46,733 nt of DNA from Acidobacteriota bacterium (GTDB taxonomy: Bacteria; Acidobacteriota; Terriglobia; Bryobacterales; Bryobacteraceae): assembly GCA_003223115.1 (NCBI GenBank), contig QHXW01000272.1, forward strand, positions 1 through 46,733, read 5' to 3'. This document shows positions 7,824 through 17,063 of this stretch, one piece after another; the stretch's first letter is position 1; each line of letters begins with the position of its first letter. The position numbers and the translations under genes are program-made. The notes beneath the pieces are model-generated. The model saw nothing but the letters and a program-made list of their open reading frames with translations. It was not told the origin of the DNA and searched no databases.

Positions 7824-9680
7824 ATGCGAAGTGTATTGCTGTTCTCGATCTTCGTTATTGTTTCCGCCGTCGGACGGCCGGACGCTCTGCCCATTCGTAT
7901 CGGCGACCCCATCAACTTAATCCCGCCGGCCACCAACGCCGATGGCCGTGTTGTTGTGTTCGCGGCTGCCGTTGATCCCGATGGCACACCACAGAAGGGA
8001 ACCAACATCTACGTCTACACCGAACCGCAGCTACGCACTTTTCGTAGGTTGACCAACTATGCGGGCGACTCGACATTTACCGGCGTCACCAGTGTCGCTT
8101 TTCAAGGAACGGCTATCTCATATGTAGCGTCGCCCACCGGCACCAGCGGCTCTGAAGAAGTTCACTTGTTGAGGCAGAACGCCTTTGGCGTTGATGACCG
8201 TACGCTGGTGACCGACAAAGAAGGTTGCATACAGCCGTTGTGCGTCAGTTGTTTCCGCGCGTGCGTGGGCCCAGTGCATCTTAACGCGGATGAAAGCAAG
8301 GTGCTGTACGCGGTGGCGCGGCAGCAACCCTTCTTCGCGGTGAATGCCGACGGCAGCGGCCTCACCCGGCTCCCCATCTATACCGGCTCACTCGCGCCAT
8401 CGCCGCAACGCGTGATCAGCCGTACTGGCCTAGTGGTGTTCACGTCGTCTGCGCCGGCGGGCCCCACCTTCGCAGCCGCAGCCACCGACGTCTACGTGAT
8501 GAATCTCAACGGCACGGGCGTCAAGCAGGTGACCAAATTCGGCAACGCGTCGTTTTTTGCGAGCAACGCCACCATCAGCGCGGGCGCAGAGCTGATCGCA
8601 TTCGAGAGCAACTTTGCTACCGACGGCGGGCAGGTAAATCAGATCTGGGTGGTGAACCCAGACGGCTCGGGTCTACGGAGGCTTTCGTCTGGAGACGAAA
8701 TCGCCGGCAGTCCGTCGATCTCAGCCGACGCTTCCGTGGTGACCTTCACACAAGGCGGCCAAATCAAGAGTGTGCGAACCGGTGGTGACGGGACGGTGCT
8801 GGCGCTGACGAAGCTGCCGGTATCGGCCGCCGCCAACCCCGCGGTCAGCGACGATGGAACGCAAGTCGTTTTCACGCTAGCCTCGCAGTCTGCGAGTTTG
8901 GCGGCGATTTACCGGATACCCACGGATTCCACCTCCGACATCCGTTCGTTCGTGTCCATTTACGCACCGCACTTGCTCAACGCGAACGGAGTTGTGAATG
9001 CAACCGGCTACGGCGCGCCTTCCCCGGGTTCGCTGATCAGCATCTACGGCGCCAATATCGGCGCGGACGAACTGGTCCAGGCGACGGAGTTCCCGCTGCC
9101 TACCTCGCTCAAAGAGGTCTCCCTGCTGGTAAACGGCCAACCTATACCGCTCCTCGCCGTCACGCCATGGCAGATCAATGCGCAGTTGCCGCAATTGGCG
9201 CCTTCGGGCACGGCGTCATTTCAGGTGCGATACGCGGGAGGTGCCCTGTCGCCGCCGGTGAGTGTTGATGTCAAGAGCGTGTCGCCCTCAAATTTTGTAA
9301 TTCCTTTCCTGCGGGGGAATCTTTACTATCCGCAGGCGGCCGCGTTTCACGCTGGAACTCGCATTGTTGCGGATTCGGATCATCCCGCGGTTGTGGGCGA
9401 GAAGCTCGAGATTTACGGACTCGGCTTGGGCGTTACCAATCCAGTGGTGCCCGCGGGCATTGCGTCGCCGGCGTCACCTCCGGCCAGCGCCCTGGCGAAG
9501 CCGCGCCTACAAATCGGAGGCGTTGACGCAACCGTCACGTTTGCCGGTCTTACTCCCGGACTGGCTGGAGTTTATCAGGTGAACGCGATTGTCCCGGCGG
9601 GCGTCGAGTCCGGCCTGCAAAGTCTCGCCTGGATCGGGCCCGACGGCGTCGTCAGCTACTCGTCCATCGCTTTGAAGTAA
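7824..9680 (+). CDS. Secreted TolB/WD40-like propeller protein with Solibacter C-terminal domain
   Basis: 618 residues from ATG 7824; the upstream open frame is debris of the metallohydrolase gene. The signal peptide is MRSVLLFSIFVIVSAVGRPDA. Residues ~25-380 are TolB-type propeller repeats with blocks such as VNPDGSGLRRLSSGDEIAGS, PSISADASVVTF, MNLNGTGVKQVTKF and PAVSDDGTQVVF. Residues ~390-618 are the Solibacter C-terminal domain: APGSLISIYGANIG-like start, LLVNGQPIPLLAVTPWQINA, LEIYGLGLGVTNP and a GVYQVNAIVPAGV end. It is probably a surface or periplasmic binding protein, with function unknown. A bifurcated hairpin terminator follows immediately after the stop. Confidence 0.88.
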   Translation: MRSVLLFSIFVIVSAVGRPDALPIRIGDPINLIPPATNADGRVVVFAAAVDPDGTPQKGTNIYVYTEPQLRTFRRLTNYAGDSTFTGVTSVAFQGTAISYVASPTGTSGSEEVHLLRQNAFGVDDRTLVTDKEGCIQPLCVSCFRACVGPVHLNADESKVLYAVARQQPFFAVNADGSGLTRLPIYTGSLAPSPQRVISRTGLVVFTSSAPAGPTFAAAATDVYVMNLNGTGVKQVTKFGNASFFASNATISAGAELIAFESNFATDGGQVNQIWVVNPDGSGLRRLSSGDEIAGSPSISADASVVTFTQGGQIKSVRTGGDGTVLALTKLPVSAAANPAVSDDGTQVVFTLASQSASLAAIYRIPTDSTSDIRSFVSIYAPHLLNANGVVNATGYGAPSPGSLISIYGANIGADELVQATEFPLPTSLKEVSLLVNGQPIPLLAVTPWQINAQLPQLAPSGTASFQVRYAGGALSPPVSVDVKSVSPSNFVIPFLRGNLYYPQAAAFHAGTRIVADSDHPAVVGEKLEIYGLGLGVTNPVVPAGIASPASPPASALAKPRLQIGGVDATVTFAGLTPGLAGVYQVNAIVPAGVESGLQSLAWIGPDGVVSYSSIALK

Positions 9681-9681
9681 G

Positions 9682-9721
9682 TCGGCCTCCAAGATCGTCC
9701 ACGAAACGATCAAGAGGCCGA
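9682..9721. terminator. Bidirectional hairpin between convergent genes
   Basis: An 8-bp outer stem (9682-9689 with 9714-9721) and a 6-bp inner stem (9693-9698 with 9706-9711), separated by a small internal loop, start two bases after the stop of the propeller gene. Only a weak T-rich tract follows. Its place between convergently oriented genes fits a shared transcription stop. Confidence 0.6.
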
Positions 9722-9764
9722 TCTTGTCATTCATGCCTTTTGGGGCGTGCCGTTGACGGCGAAA

Positions 9765-11009
9765 CTATCTATTGGACACAGTACTGCCGCCGCTGTTCGC
9801 GATCCAGACGTTTGGCTCCGTCAAAAGCTACGCCCATCGGCGAACCGCCCACCGGGAAGGTGCCTTGATGCGTGCCATCCGCAGCGCGCAGCTTGGTGAC
9901 ATCATTGCTGAGCTGGTTTTCACCCAAATGCTGTTTCCGTCAAACGCGACACCTGAGAGTCCGGAACCAACCGCGTAGTTCCCCTGAACCGAACCATCCG
10001 CCATGCGGAGTTTCGAAACGGTGTCGCTCGATTCGTTCGCGACCCAGATATTGAGGCCATCAAAAGCCATGCCGCCTGGGTGTTGTCCTACTCCGTAGCT
10101 GGCGAGCGTGCTTCCATCCCCGGCTCGAAGCTTGGCCACTCGATGTGTCCTGCCGGTCGCCACCCAGATGTTGGCTCGGTCGTAAGATAGACCGCTCGGC
10201 GCTGACCCTGCCGGAAGTGAAAACGTTCCGAGGATGGCCGCGTCGGCGGCACGTAATCTTGACGATGCTGTCATTCGCTTTGATAGCGGCCCAGATGTTC
10301 GCCTCGTCAAACGCCAGCGCAGAGGCCACACCAGTTCAGTTAGCGGGTACGAAGCCAGAAGAGAGCCATCGCTCGCGCGCAGTTTTCTAGCATCACGCAA
10401 TTGGGTTCCGATCCAGATGTTCACTCCGTCGAAGACCACTGGACCCGGACCGTGCCGTCAGTGCCTACAGAAAATGTGCCTATCACCATGCCATCACTCG
10501 CCCGCAACTTTGTGACATCGTTGCTGGCTCTATTCGTAGTATTCGTAGTCCAAACGCTGTGGCCGTCGAAAGCGATGCCTCTCGGTGAATGACCCACCGC
10601 GAAGTCCCTAACCACCGTTGCCTGATACCAACGAAGCAAGGCAATTTGCAGCGGGTTGAGAAGCGGTCCGGGAATCAGTTGTGAACCGGGCAACACGGCT
10701 TGGCCCGAAACCGTCGTTGCGAGTCCCGCGGGTCCTGGAGGTCCCGCTGGACCTGAAGCGCCAGTGTCACCTTTCGCTCCTTGCGCTCCTGCTGGACCTG
10801 GGGGCGCCGGTGTCACCCTTGGCTCCCCTGCACTCCTGCTGGACCTTGTGGTCCTGTTCTTCCGGTGGGGCCTGGAGGTCCATGCGGCCCGGGGGGCCTG
10901 CTGGGTTGGCGGGTTTTGGAACGTCGTCATCATCAAAGCGGCTCTGGCGAGGCCAGGTGGAAATTCCAACCAACGCGATTAGGATAACAATGGCGCACAC
11001 TTTCCTCAT
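9765..11009 (-). pseudogene. Collagen-like / NHL-type beta-propeller secreted protein, multiply frameshifted
   Basis: The start at 11009 encodes a signal peptide (MRKVCAIVILIALVGISTWP). A collagen-like Gly-X-Y tract follows, split over three frames (GPPGPTGRTGPQGPAG, GAKGDTGA, GPAGAQGAKGDTGASGPAG), then repeats of ~40 residues with the pattern KLRASDGS, GTFSVG, P-GIAFDG, NIWVAN characteristic of YVTN/NHL-like propellers. At least seven frame changes are needed to read it through; several coincide with C, G or A runs (near 10896, 10845, 10820 and 9935). Conserved residues survive in all segments, so decay is recent or the sequence carries indel errors. The natural end is near 9765. The intact ancestor would be an exported surface protein with a collagen stalk and propeller head. 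Confidence 0.7.
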
Positions 11010-11299
11010 ACGTTGTTCTCTCGCTCGTGGCTTTCATTTAGTTCGAACCACTCTGTACCTCCATCCTAGCTAGAGGCTGCAATGCGGGTGGAAAGCCTCG
11101 GCTAAGGCACAAGATCCGCGATTCACATGATATGATGCATCCGTCTCGTTTTCCTGACGGCGCGAAAAAAGGACGGCCTGTAATAAAATTCCGGCACAAC
11201 GTGTGAACGGACAAAAACCTATTCGATTGGATAGTCAGCTATCTGAAGTGATAGGCCTGGTGGCAATTCAGACACAGCTACCGATGAATTGGTGCCGCC
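11010..11299. other. Intergenic region, no gene seen
   Basis: The 290 bases between the collagen-like pseudogene start and the end of msrA hold no conserved reading frame. The right part is AT-richer. Promoters for the minus-strand collagen-like gene should lie just right of 11009, but no convincing -35/-10 pair was found. Confidence 0.4.
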
Positions 11300-11845
11300 T
11301 CAGGCGCTTCGTCTCAATTTATTGGCAAACTTCTCGCGGAATTTGTGGACTTTGGGCGAGACCACGAATGCACAATAGGGCTGCTGGGGATTGTTGCGGA
11401 AATATTGTTGATGATAATCCTCGGCGCGATGAAACGTAGTGGCCGGCCCCACTTCGGTGACAATCGGATCGTTCCAGATACCGGCTGAATCGAGTTCTCG
11501 AATAGTTTGCTCTGCGATTAGCCGCTGCTCCTCTGAGCTGTAGAAAATCGCCGAGCGGTATTGCGTTCCCACATCATTCCCCTGGCGGTCGAGTGTGGTG
11601 GGATCGTGGATGGTGAAGAATACTTCCAAAATTTCGCGAAACGAAGTGACCTCCGGATGGAAGTTGATTTTGACAACTTCCGCGTGCCCGGTGCGGCCGC
11701 CGCACACGTCGCGATAGGTCGGCTCCGGCGTTTTGCCGCCCATGAAACCGGACTCGACCGATTGGACGCCTTTCATCTGCTCGTACACGGCTTCCAGACA
11801 CCAGAAGCACCCGCCGCCCAGCACCGCAGTTTCGGATTTCGCCAT
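11300..11845 (-). CDS. msrA: Peptide-methionine (S)-S-oxide reductase MsrA
   Basis: 181 residues, ATG at 11845. MsrA reduces the S epimer of methionine sulfoxide in proteins, using a thioredoxin-recycled cysteine. The catalytic motif GGGCFWC is at residues 10-16 with the nucleophilic Cys at 13. Family blocks follow in order: ESGFMGGKTPEPTY, VCGGRTGHAEVVKI, FFTIHDPTTLDRQGNDVGTQ, YRSAIFY, and EDYHQQYFRNNP near the C-terminus. Length is standard for the single-domain enzyme, with no MsrB fusion. It is isolated from its neighbours by 270-290 bp gaps and is probably transcribed alone. Confidence 0.97.
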   Translation of the reverse strand: MAKSETAVLGGGCFWCLEAVYEQMKGVQSVESGFMGGKTPEPTYRDVCGGRTGHAEVVKINFHPEVTSFREILEVFFTIHDPTTLDRQGNDVGTQYRSAIFYSSEEQRLIAEQTIRELDSAGIWNDPIVTEVGPATTFHRAEDYHQQYFRNNPQQPYCAFVVSPKVHKFREKFANKLRRSA

Positions 11846-12115
11846 ATCTATTTCTACGTTACGACATCAGAGTTGGCGATGGCACGTGGGATGACGCGCA
11901 AGAGAACTCAGGTCCTGTTGTTTCCAGTCATTTTGCCACGCGTCGCGGCTTGATCTGAAGATCTGATCTGAAGAATTGACTCGCCCAGAGGGGGCTGCTA
12001 TGGTATACAGATTGAATTACTAGCCAGCCACTTGAGGCATCCTGATTTCTGCAATATGATCTATTTAATACGATAAGTTGACGTTCATTTTCCACCTTGT
12101 TACGGTGGCCCCAGA

Positions 12116-13597
12116 GTGATACAGACACTGCGTTTGCTTCGGAATCTCGCGGTAATTGCCGTTCTGTTGTCATCCGTATCGGCTTTCGCCCAAACTGCCG
12201 CTCTGAGTCTTTCTTCCGGCTCCGGTTTGCGTGGCGGCAAAACATTGCTTTACGTGTCGCTGAATGCGAAAGGCACGCAACCAACCGGGTTGCAATTTAC
12301 GCTGCACTACTCGGCTCTGGATTTCACCTCTGTTCAATTAACTGCCGGCCCTTCCGCCATCGCTACAGGGAAATCGGTCTACTGCGGCAACACGGCTGGA
12401 TCGTACACGTGCCTGGTAGTTGGTCTCAATAGCACATCAATCTCTGATGGCGTGGTTGCAACGTTGTCTTTATCGATCTCTGGCGCCACCACAAACGCTA
12501 CTTCAAATATCCAGCTCGATGCTCCTGTAGCAACATCCGCTGCAGGAAACTCGCTTCCCATTGTTGCAGGAGCTGCCTCAGTGACCATCTTCAGCGCTAC
12601 GCAATTGATGCCCAACGAGACCACGGCTGCTTTGCCCCTTGGAATCGTCGGGTCAGCGTATTCACAAAAGTTGGCCGCGACGTCAGGTACAGCGCCTTAC
12701 AGTTGGTCACTCACCGCTGGCGCGCTGCCCGCTGGATTGAGACTCACCTCTGACGGCACGATCAGCGGCATTCCGCTGGCTACTGGGACGTCCAACTTTG
12801 TGATCCAGTTGACGGACCATGCCGCTGTCAAGATTAATGCGCTGCTCGCGCTAACCATCATTCCACCACCGAAGAAAGCGACAATAAACGCCGTCTCGAA
12901 CGCAGCGGATTTTCTGCCTGTCATTTCGCCAGCATCCTGGTTCTCCATCACCGGCTCGAACCTTGCAAGCACCACCAGAACCTGGAACAGCACAGATTTT
13001 GTCAATAGCCGTCTGCCTGCTCAACTGGACGGAGTCAGCGTCCTTGTCGATGGAAAGCCTTCGTTTGTTTCCTATGTCAGCCCTACACAAATCAACGCGC
13101 AAGTACCCGATTCTGTTTCCGGGCCGCGTCTGGTTCAGGTGATCAATAATGGTGTTGCCAGTGACACCTTCACAGCCCAACTCCAGGAGTATTCGCCGGC
13201 ACTATTTACTTGGCCTGGAAATTATGCGGTCGCAACACACACCGATTTCACGCTGGCGGCCAAGGCGAATGCATTCCCGGCGCGGACCACGGTGCCTGCC
13301 AAACCAGGCGAGGTGATTATTCTTTGGGGGACGGGCTGCGGTCCAACTAACCCGGCTGTCCCTGCCGGCCAGTTGGTCCCCGATGATCGGGTACACACGT
13401 TGACGACGGTCCCCGCGGTGACAATTAGAGGTAAGGCGGCTGAGTATTTGGGTGGAGCTCTGGCCCCTCGCTCCGCCGGCCTGTATCAACTCGCTGTCCG
13501 AGTGCCTGCCGATGCGCCAGATGGCGACTTGCCGGTCGTTATCGGCATCGGCGGTGTGTCGTCCCCGGCTGACGTTCTCCTTACGGTCAAGAAGTAG
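12116..13597 (+). CDS. Secreted protein with cohesin-like, Ig-like and Solibacter C-terminal domains
   Basis: 493 residues from a GTG at 12116; no clear Shine-Dalgarno is visible. Signal peptide: residues 1-25 (LRNLAVIAVLLSSVSAFAQ). Residues ~30-155 resemble a cohesin-type beta sandwich (LYVSLNAKGTQPTGLQFTLH, GVVATLSLSISG). Residues ~165-245 form a putative Ig-like (He_PIG) module with YSWSLTAGALPAGLRLTSDG and ISGIP. Residues ~255-493 are the Solibacter C-terminal domain (SWFSITGSNLA, YVSPTQINAQVP, IILWGTGCGPTNPAVPAG, GLYQLAVRVP). This domain order suggests an extracellular adhesion or scaffolding protein. No enzymatic motif is visible. Confidence 0.85.
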   Translation: MIQTLRLLRNLAVIAVLLSSVSAFAQTAALSLSSGSGLRGGKTLLYVSLNAKGTQPTGLQFTLHYSALDFTSVQLTAGPSAIATGKSVYCGNTAGSYTCLVVGLNSTSISDGVVATLSLSISGATTNATSNIQLDAPVATSAAGNSLPIVAGAASVTIFSATQLMPNETTAALPLGIVGSAYSQKLAATSGTAPYSWSLTAGALPAGLRLTSDGTISGIPLATGTSNFVIQLTDHAAVKINALLALTIIPPPKKATINAVSNAADFLPVISPASWFSITGSNLASTTRTWNSTDFVNSRLPAQLDGVSVLVDGKPSFVSYVSPTQINAQVPDSVSGPRLVQVINNGVASDTFTAQLQEYSPALFTWPGNYAVATHTDFTLAAKANAFPARTTVPAKPGEVIILWGTGCGPTNPAVPAGQLVPDDRVHTLTTVPAVTIRGKAAEYLGGALAPRSAGLYQLAVRVPADAPDGDLPVVIGIGGVSSPADVLLTVKK

Positions 13598-13750
13598 ATT
13601 CCTGTTTCCCTCGGCTGTTAACCATCGTGGCTTACTCCCGGATTAAGTGTTGTCCCAGCTTTCAAATAGCGCCCGTAGCCATCTGGTCATGTGCTTGTAA
13701 ACCACAGATAATAATGCAAGAACACTGTTCGCCGTGTATCATGAATCCGA

Positions 13751-14209
13751 ATGGGCAGAAGCATTCTTTCAATAATTTTGGGGTACCTAATCGTCGTGGC
13801 CTTCGTGGTCGGCGGCGAGATGGCGCTGACCGCGCTGTTCCCCGAAGCGGCGCCTCAACCCGGCGAGTTACCAGACTCCGCCTACCTCGTCTACAATCTG
13901 ACGTCTGGATTCTTCTGCATGGTGATCGGCGCGTATGTCACTGCGGTGATGGCCGGCCGCGGAGCCATGAAACACGCCATAGGGCTCGCCACGATTTCCA
14001 TCGCCATGAGCATGGTGTCCATGGTCAAGTACGGTCAGGAGCAACCCATTTGGTATTCGGTCGCTCTGATGTTTATGGCTCTGCCATCCGCGCTGCTCGG
14101 TGGATTTCTGCGCGCCCGGCAGATGCAGGATCCGGCGCCCCAACTGGCCACATCCTGCCAAACCACGTTCGTGCCTCGCGCAACGGGAGGCGCCCGAAGC
14201 TTCCGATAG
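13751..14209 (+). CDS. Small integral membrane protein, function unknown
   Basis: 152 residues, ATG 13751. Four hydrophobic segments can be seen at about residues 5-30, 50-70, 74-95 and 100-120, for example ILSIILGYLIVVAFVVGG and YSVALMFMALPSALLGGFL. The architecture resembles the small four-helix proteins often encoded near stress or regulator genes in Acidobacteria, including the one at 36.7 kb in this window. The last ~30 residues are polar and low in conservation. No functional motif was recognised. Confidence 0.65.
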   Translation: MGRSILSIILGYLIVVAFVVGGEMALTALFPEAAPQPGELPDSAYLVYNLTSGFFCMVIGAYVTAVMAGRGAMKHAIGLATISIAMSMVSMVKYGQEQPIWYSVALMFMALPSALLGGFLRARQMQDPAPQLATSCQTTFVPRATGGARSFR

Positions 14210-14232
14210 CGGGCGCCTGGAATCGAACCTAG
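14208..14232 (-). other. Possible 3' remnant of a tRNA-Gly gene
   Basis: On the minus strand this reads like the T arm and 3' acceptor strand of a tRNA: a T-loop GTTCGATTC, a T stem with one mismatch, then CGCCCGC as found at the 3' end of bacterial tRNA-Gly, followed by T. No matching 5' acceptor strand or anticodon arm is found at the correct distance. It could be an attachment-site relic or coincidence. Confidence 0.25.
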
Positions 14233-14542
14233 GCGCCGAGTAGAGGAGGATCCAGAGTGCTTTAGTACGTACCTATGGTTTCAAATCTTGCTTTTCCCTG
14301 GCAGAATATTTTCAGCAGGTGCGGTTTCGCCCTTTGTTTATACGGCTCCGGAGGCCATTCGAAAATAATCGGACTTCCCAGTCCTGTACGCCTCAGGGGG
14401 CGGATTCTGACTCCTGACTTCCTGGGGCAGCCCTGTTTGGTTCCGGCTACGCCGGGTTAGGCTTTCCTTGGCTCTATCCGCCGTTTCCAGCTTCGTGCGC
14501 GTTTAGGTCCGCCATGGCAACCCTGAATTCTCCCCCCTCACA

Positions 14543-14575
14543 GACCCCGCCGTGCAGATTTCCCGCAGCGGGTTC
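14543..14575 (-). ncRNA. Group II intron domain V-like hairpin
   Basis: The minus-strand sequence folds as CCCGC-TGCGG-GAAA-tetraloop-TCTGCA-CG-GCGGG. The GNRA loop and 2-nt bulge are the defining shape of catalytic domain V. The usual AGC catalytic triad reads AAC here, consistent with decay. Confidence 0.5.
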
Positions 14576-14850
14576 GTCAAGCGGGCTCACCACCCCCGGG
14601 TTCCCGGATAACCTCCGGCCCCAGGGGCAGATAATCGGTCGAGTTTCGTGCACATAGCACCCGAGTTCTGTGTCTCGACTATGTCTCCCTCGCCCGATAC
14701 GTCCGCTCGGGCCGCCCCTTCCCTCCAGTGGGTTCCGTGGCCGCCCCTTGCGGGAGCCCTGCGGTTCCCCACCTTCCTCGGTACTATGGGCTACTACGAC
14801 TGCTCCCGATCCGTTCGTACCCCTCCGGTCGACCCTTGGGGCCACGTACC

Positions 14851-14896
14851 TCCCCCCTGGTGGGCAGGAGATCGAGAGCTCTCTTCGGTTCCTGGA
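14851..14896 (+). repeat. Left copy of a 46-bp perfect direct repeat
   Basis: Identical over 46 bases to 19344-19389, with the same orientation and a 4493-bp offset. The two copies bracket the four-gene transposition cassette. This copy lies inside the group II intron relic. Confidence 0.9.
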
Positions 14897-15065
14897 GGAT
14901 GGCGAAGGTTACTTGCCGGACGCCTCAGTATCCCCGCCCCTGTGGCGTCATGAATTGGATGTAGGATGTGGAACGGCGGAAGGCCCGGCTGGTTTTTCTT
15001 CAGGAAATCACCGAGCCCTCCGCGAGACCAAACCAGGGAGTCTCAACACTCCCGGAAAGGCTTAC

Positions 15066-15677
15066 ATGCAAATCCTATACCCATTTGCGGGTTCTATCCA
15101 GAGCTATGTCGAAAAAATCTCCGATCCGAATCGATACCGCCCGGACCATTGCCCGCAATGCGAGGCCCAACACCCTCTGACCGCTCATGGATTCTACCTC
15201 CGCACACTCGTGGATGCCGCCTTCGATGGAGTGATCCCTGTTCGCCGTTACCTGTGCCGCTCCTGTAAACGCACCGTTTCGTTGCTGCCAGAGTTCGCCC
15301 TCCCCTGGCTCCGTTTCAGCATCTCCGTGATGGCGCTGTTCCTCGCGGCCCGGCTGCTCCATGGCCTCACGCTGGTGGAGGCTGCCCGGGCGGCCGCACA
15401 AGCCGGTATGCCTTACCAGCGCGGTCAGTTCTGGGTCCGCCGTTTTCGGAAACAAGCTCCCGCACTGAGCCTGGCGCTGGTGCCGTTGGCGGCCACGCCT
15501 CTGGGCCCGGCGACGGACTTCGTCTCCCGGGCCCTGCGGATGCTCGAATCCATCGGCTGGATCACCGCTCACCGTTTCCTGTTTTCGCAACTGCGTGCCC
15601 CCCTGCTGGGCTGGCCCGCGTATCTCGTTCCGGCCGGGCGGCGCACCACGCTGGCCGCCGCGAGCCCCACCTGTTGA
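15066..15677 (+). CDS. DUF6431-like zinc-ribbon protein of a transposition cassette
   Basis: 203 residues from ATG 15066, preceded by a good Shine-Dalgarno (GGAAAGG, 7 nt spacing); the longer upstream frame is spurious. A four-cysteine zinc ribbon is visible: CPQC at residues 29-32 and CRSC at 64-67, with the strand-forming RRYLC context between. Such ribbons open many transposases and bind DNA. Downstream is a helical HTH-like stretch (LTLVEAARAAAQAG) and a basic segment (RGQFWVRRFRKQAP). No catalytic residues are seen. It is the first of four same-strand genes, 73 nt before the DDE transposase. A DNA-recognition or targeting role, analogous in position to accessory proteins of Tn7-like elements, is inference only. 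Confidence 0.7.
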   Translation: MQILYPFAGSIQSYVEKISDPNRYRPDHCPQCEAQHPLTAHGFYLRTLVDAAFDGVIPVRRYLCRSCKRTVSLLPEFALPWLRFSISVMALFLAARLLHGLTLVEAARAAAQAGMPYQRGQFWVRRFRKQAPALSLALVPLAATPLGPATDFVSRALRMLESIGWITAHRFLFSQLRAPLLGWPAYLVPAGRRTTLAAASPTC

Positions 15678-15750
15678 GGGCCCCCACAGAGCATTTGCAT
15701 GGCGGAAGACCGCCGCTGCCGGTTATCGTTCGGGGCATGGAGATTTTCCC

Positions 15751-17058
15751 ATGGATGCCAAAGCCGAAAAACTCGCCCTGTTCCGCTATGGATTAATCGC
15801 GCCCCTGGTGATCGAGACTCTTCCCCGCGGCGAACTCACGCGCCGCGCCCAGGAGATCGCCGCCCGCCACTTCGACATCCCCGGTTCGAAACGCACGGCG
15901 ATTTCCGTCGATACGCTGCAGCATTGGGCGGGGCGCTACCGCCATGGCGGCTTCGAGGCGCTGGCTCCCAAACCTCGTCAGGACCGGGGCCAGTCGCGCG
16001 CCGTCGCCCCGCAACTGGCCAGTCTCATTGAACGCCTCAAGCGCGAAAACCCACATCGCACCGGGAGTACCCTGTTGCGCGAGCTCGCCCTGTCTGCCGG
16101 CAAAGACGCACCCGCCATCTCGCCCTCCACACTCTATCGCTTCCTCAAACAGCGTGGCCTCTCGGAACGGCAACTGCTCGCGCCCCAGGCGCACAAGAAG
16201 TTTGAAGCCGAATTCAGCAACCAGATCTGGCAGGCGGACATGCTGTTTGGCCCTTGGGTCCGGCGCCCGAGTGGCGGAAGAATGCAGGCCTTTCTCCACG
16301 CCACGCTCGATGACGCCAGCCGCCTCATCCCGCATGCGCAGTTTTATGCCAGCCAGGGACTCGATGCCGCGCTCGATTGTCTGCGCCACGCCGTCGCAGC
16401 GCGTGGTACGCCGATTCGCTTGTACATTGACAATGCGAAGATCTACCGCTCGCCTCAACTGGCCAGGATCTCGGCATCACTCGGCACTTTGGTCATTCAC
16501 TCTCGTCCTTATCAGCCCGAGGGCCGGGGGAAGATCGAGCGCCTTTTCAGAACGGCGCGCGAGCAATTCCTCGCCAACCTCGATCCCCAACACCCGCTCT
16601 CGCTCGATGAGTTAAACGAGCGCCTCTGGATCTGGATCGAAAACGTCTATCACCGTTGCGAACATAGCGCTCTGGGAACCACTCCGCTGCTGCGCTGGCA
16701 GCGCGACATCGAGCAGGTCCGCCAGCTCCCGCCGTCTACCGATCTGCACCGTCTGTTCTTCCATCGCTTCGATCGGCTGGTGCGCCGTGATTCGACCCTC
16801 CTGCTACACAGGTGCCTCTATGAAGCTCCGCCTCATCTGGCCGGTCACACCGTCGAGGTACGCTTCGACCCTCTCGACACCGCGCAGGTCGAGATCTGGT
16901 TTCAGGGAAGACTGGAAGCCACGGCGCGACCTGTCGATCCGGTAGTCAACGGTCAGTTGCCTTCCGTCAAATCAGCCGCCGCGCCCGCGCCGGAATCCAC
17001 GGGCATCAACTTCGTCGAACTGCTCAAACAGAAAAGCGATGGGAAGGACCAGGAGTAG
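15751..17058 (+). CDS. Mu/Tn7-type DDE transposase (rve integrase core)
   Basis: 435 residues from ATG 15751 with GGAG 8 nt upstream; the frame is open from 15595 without a convincing earlier start. Residues ~1-140 contain two helix-turn-helix-like regions (ISVDTLQHWAGRYRHGGFEA; SPSTLYRFLKQRGLS). The RNase-H-fold core follows: D163 (WQADML), D227 (LYIDNAK) and E263 (GRGKIERL), with exactly 35 residues between the last two, the D,D35E spacing. A beta-barrel C-terminal domain of Mu/TnsB type spans ~330-400 (RRDSTLLLHRCLYEAP, VEVRFDP). It should cut and join element ends in partnership with the AAA ATPase encoded 5 nt downstream. All catalytic residues are intact, so the enzyme may be active. 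Confidence 0.92.
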   Translation: MDAKAEKLALFRYGLIAPLVIETLPRGELTRRAQEIAARHFDIPGSKRTAISVDTLQHWAGRYRHGGFEALAPKPRQDRGQSRAVAPQLASLIERLKRENPHRTGSTLLRELALSAGKDAPAISPSTLYRFLKQRGLSERQLLAPQAHKKFEAEFSNQIWQADMLFGPWVRRPSGGRMQAFLHATLDDASRLIPHAQFYASQGLDAALDCLRHAVAARGTPIRLYIDNAKIYRSPQLARISASLGTLVIHSRPYQPEGRGKIERLFRTAREQFLANLDPQHPLSLDELNERLWIWIENVYHRCEHSALGTTPLLRWQRDIEQVRQLPPSTDLHRLFFHRFDRLVRRDSTLLLHRCLYEAPPHLAGHTVEVRFDPLDTAQVEIWFQGRLEATARPVDPVVNGQLPSVKSAAAPAPESTGINFVELLKQKSDGKDQE

Positions 17059-17063
17059 CGATC

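Larger units (their letters stand above)
14270..15000 (-). mobile_element. Group II intron relic with deleted reverse transcriptase
   Basis: On the minus strand, bases near 14660-14640 encode DIVETQNSGAMCTKLDRL, which resembles the start of group II intron reverse transcriptases and the sequence before it. The frame then breaks and jumps directly to what looks like the intron's 3' part. A domain V-like hairpin lies at 14543-14575: a GC-rich stem, GAAA loop and 2-nt bulge, followed by a GGTCTGTGAGGGGG tract. Almost all of the reverse transcriptase is missing, so the intron could not move on its own. The outer limits are estimates. This stretch otherwise holds no gene. The long plus-strand frame through it into the next gene is spurious. 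Confidence 0.55.

Noticed and set aside
6730-7824. A 364-residue minus-strand open frame
   Set aside because: It is antisense to the MetE-like and metallohydrolase genes, rich in Arg/His and without domain resemblance; high G+C creates such shadows.
14200-14300. A complete tRNA gene
   Set aside because: Only the T arm and acceptor 3' strand fit; no anticodon arm or 5' acceptor strand pairs correctly.
14670-15065. Upstream extension of the zinc-ribbon gene giving a 335-residue protein
   Set aside because: The extra 132 residues come from the intron relic; a good Shine-Dalgarno precedes ATG 15066.
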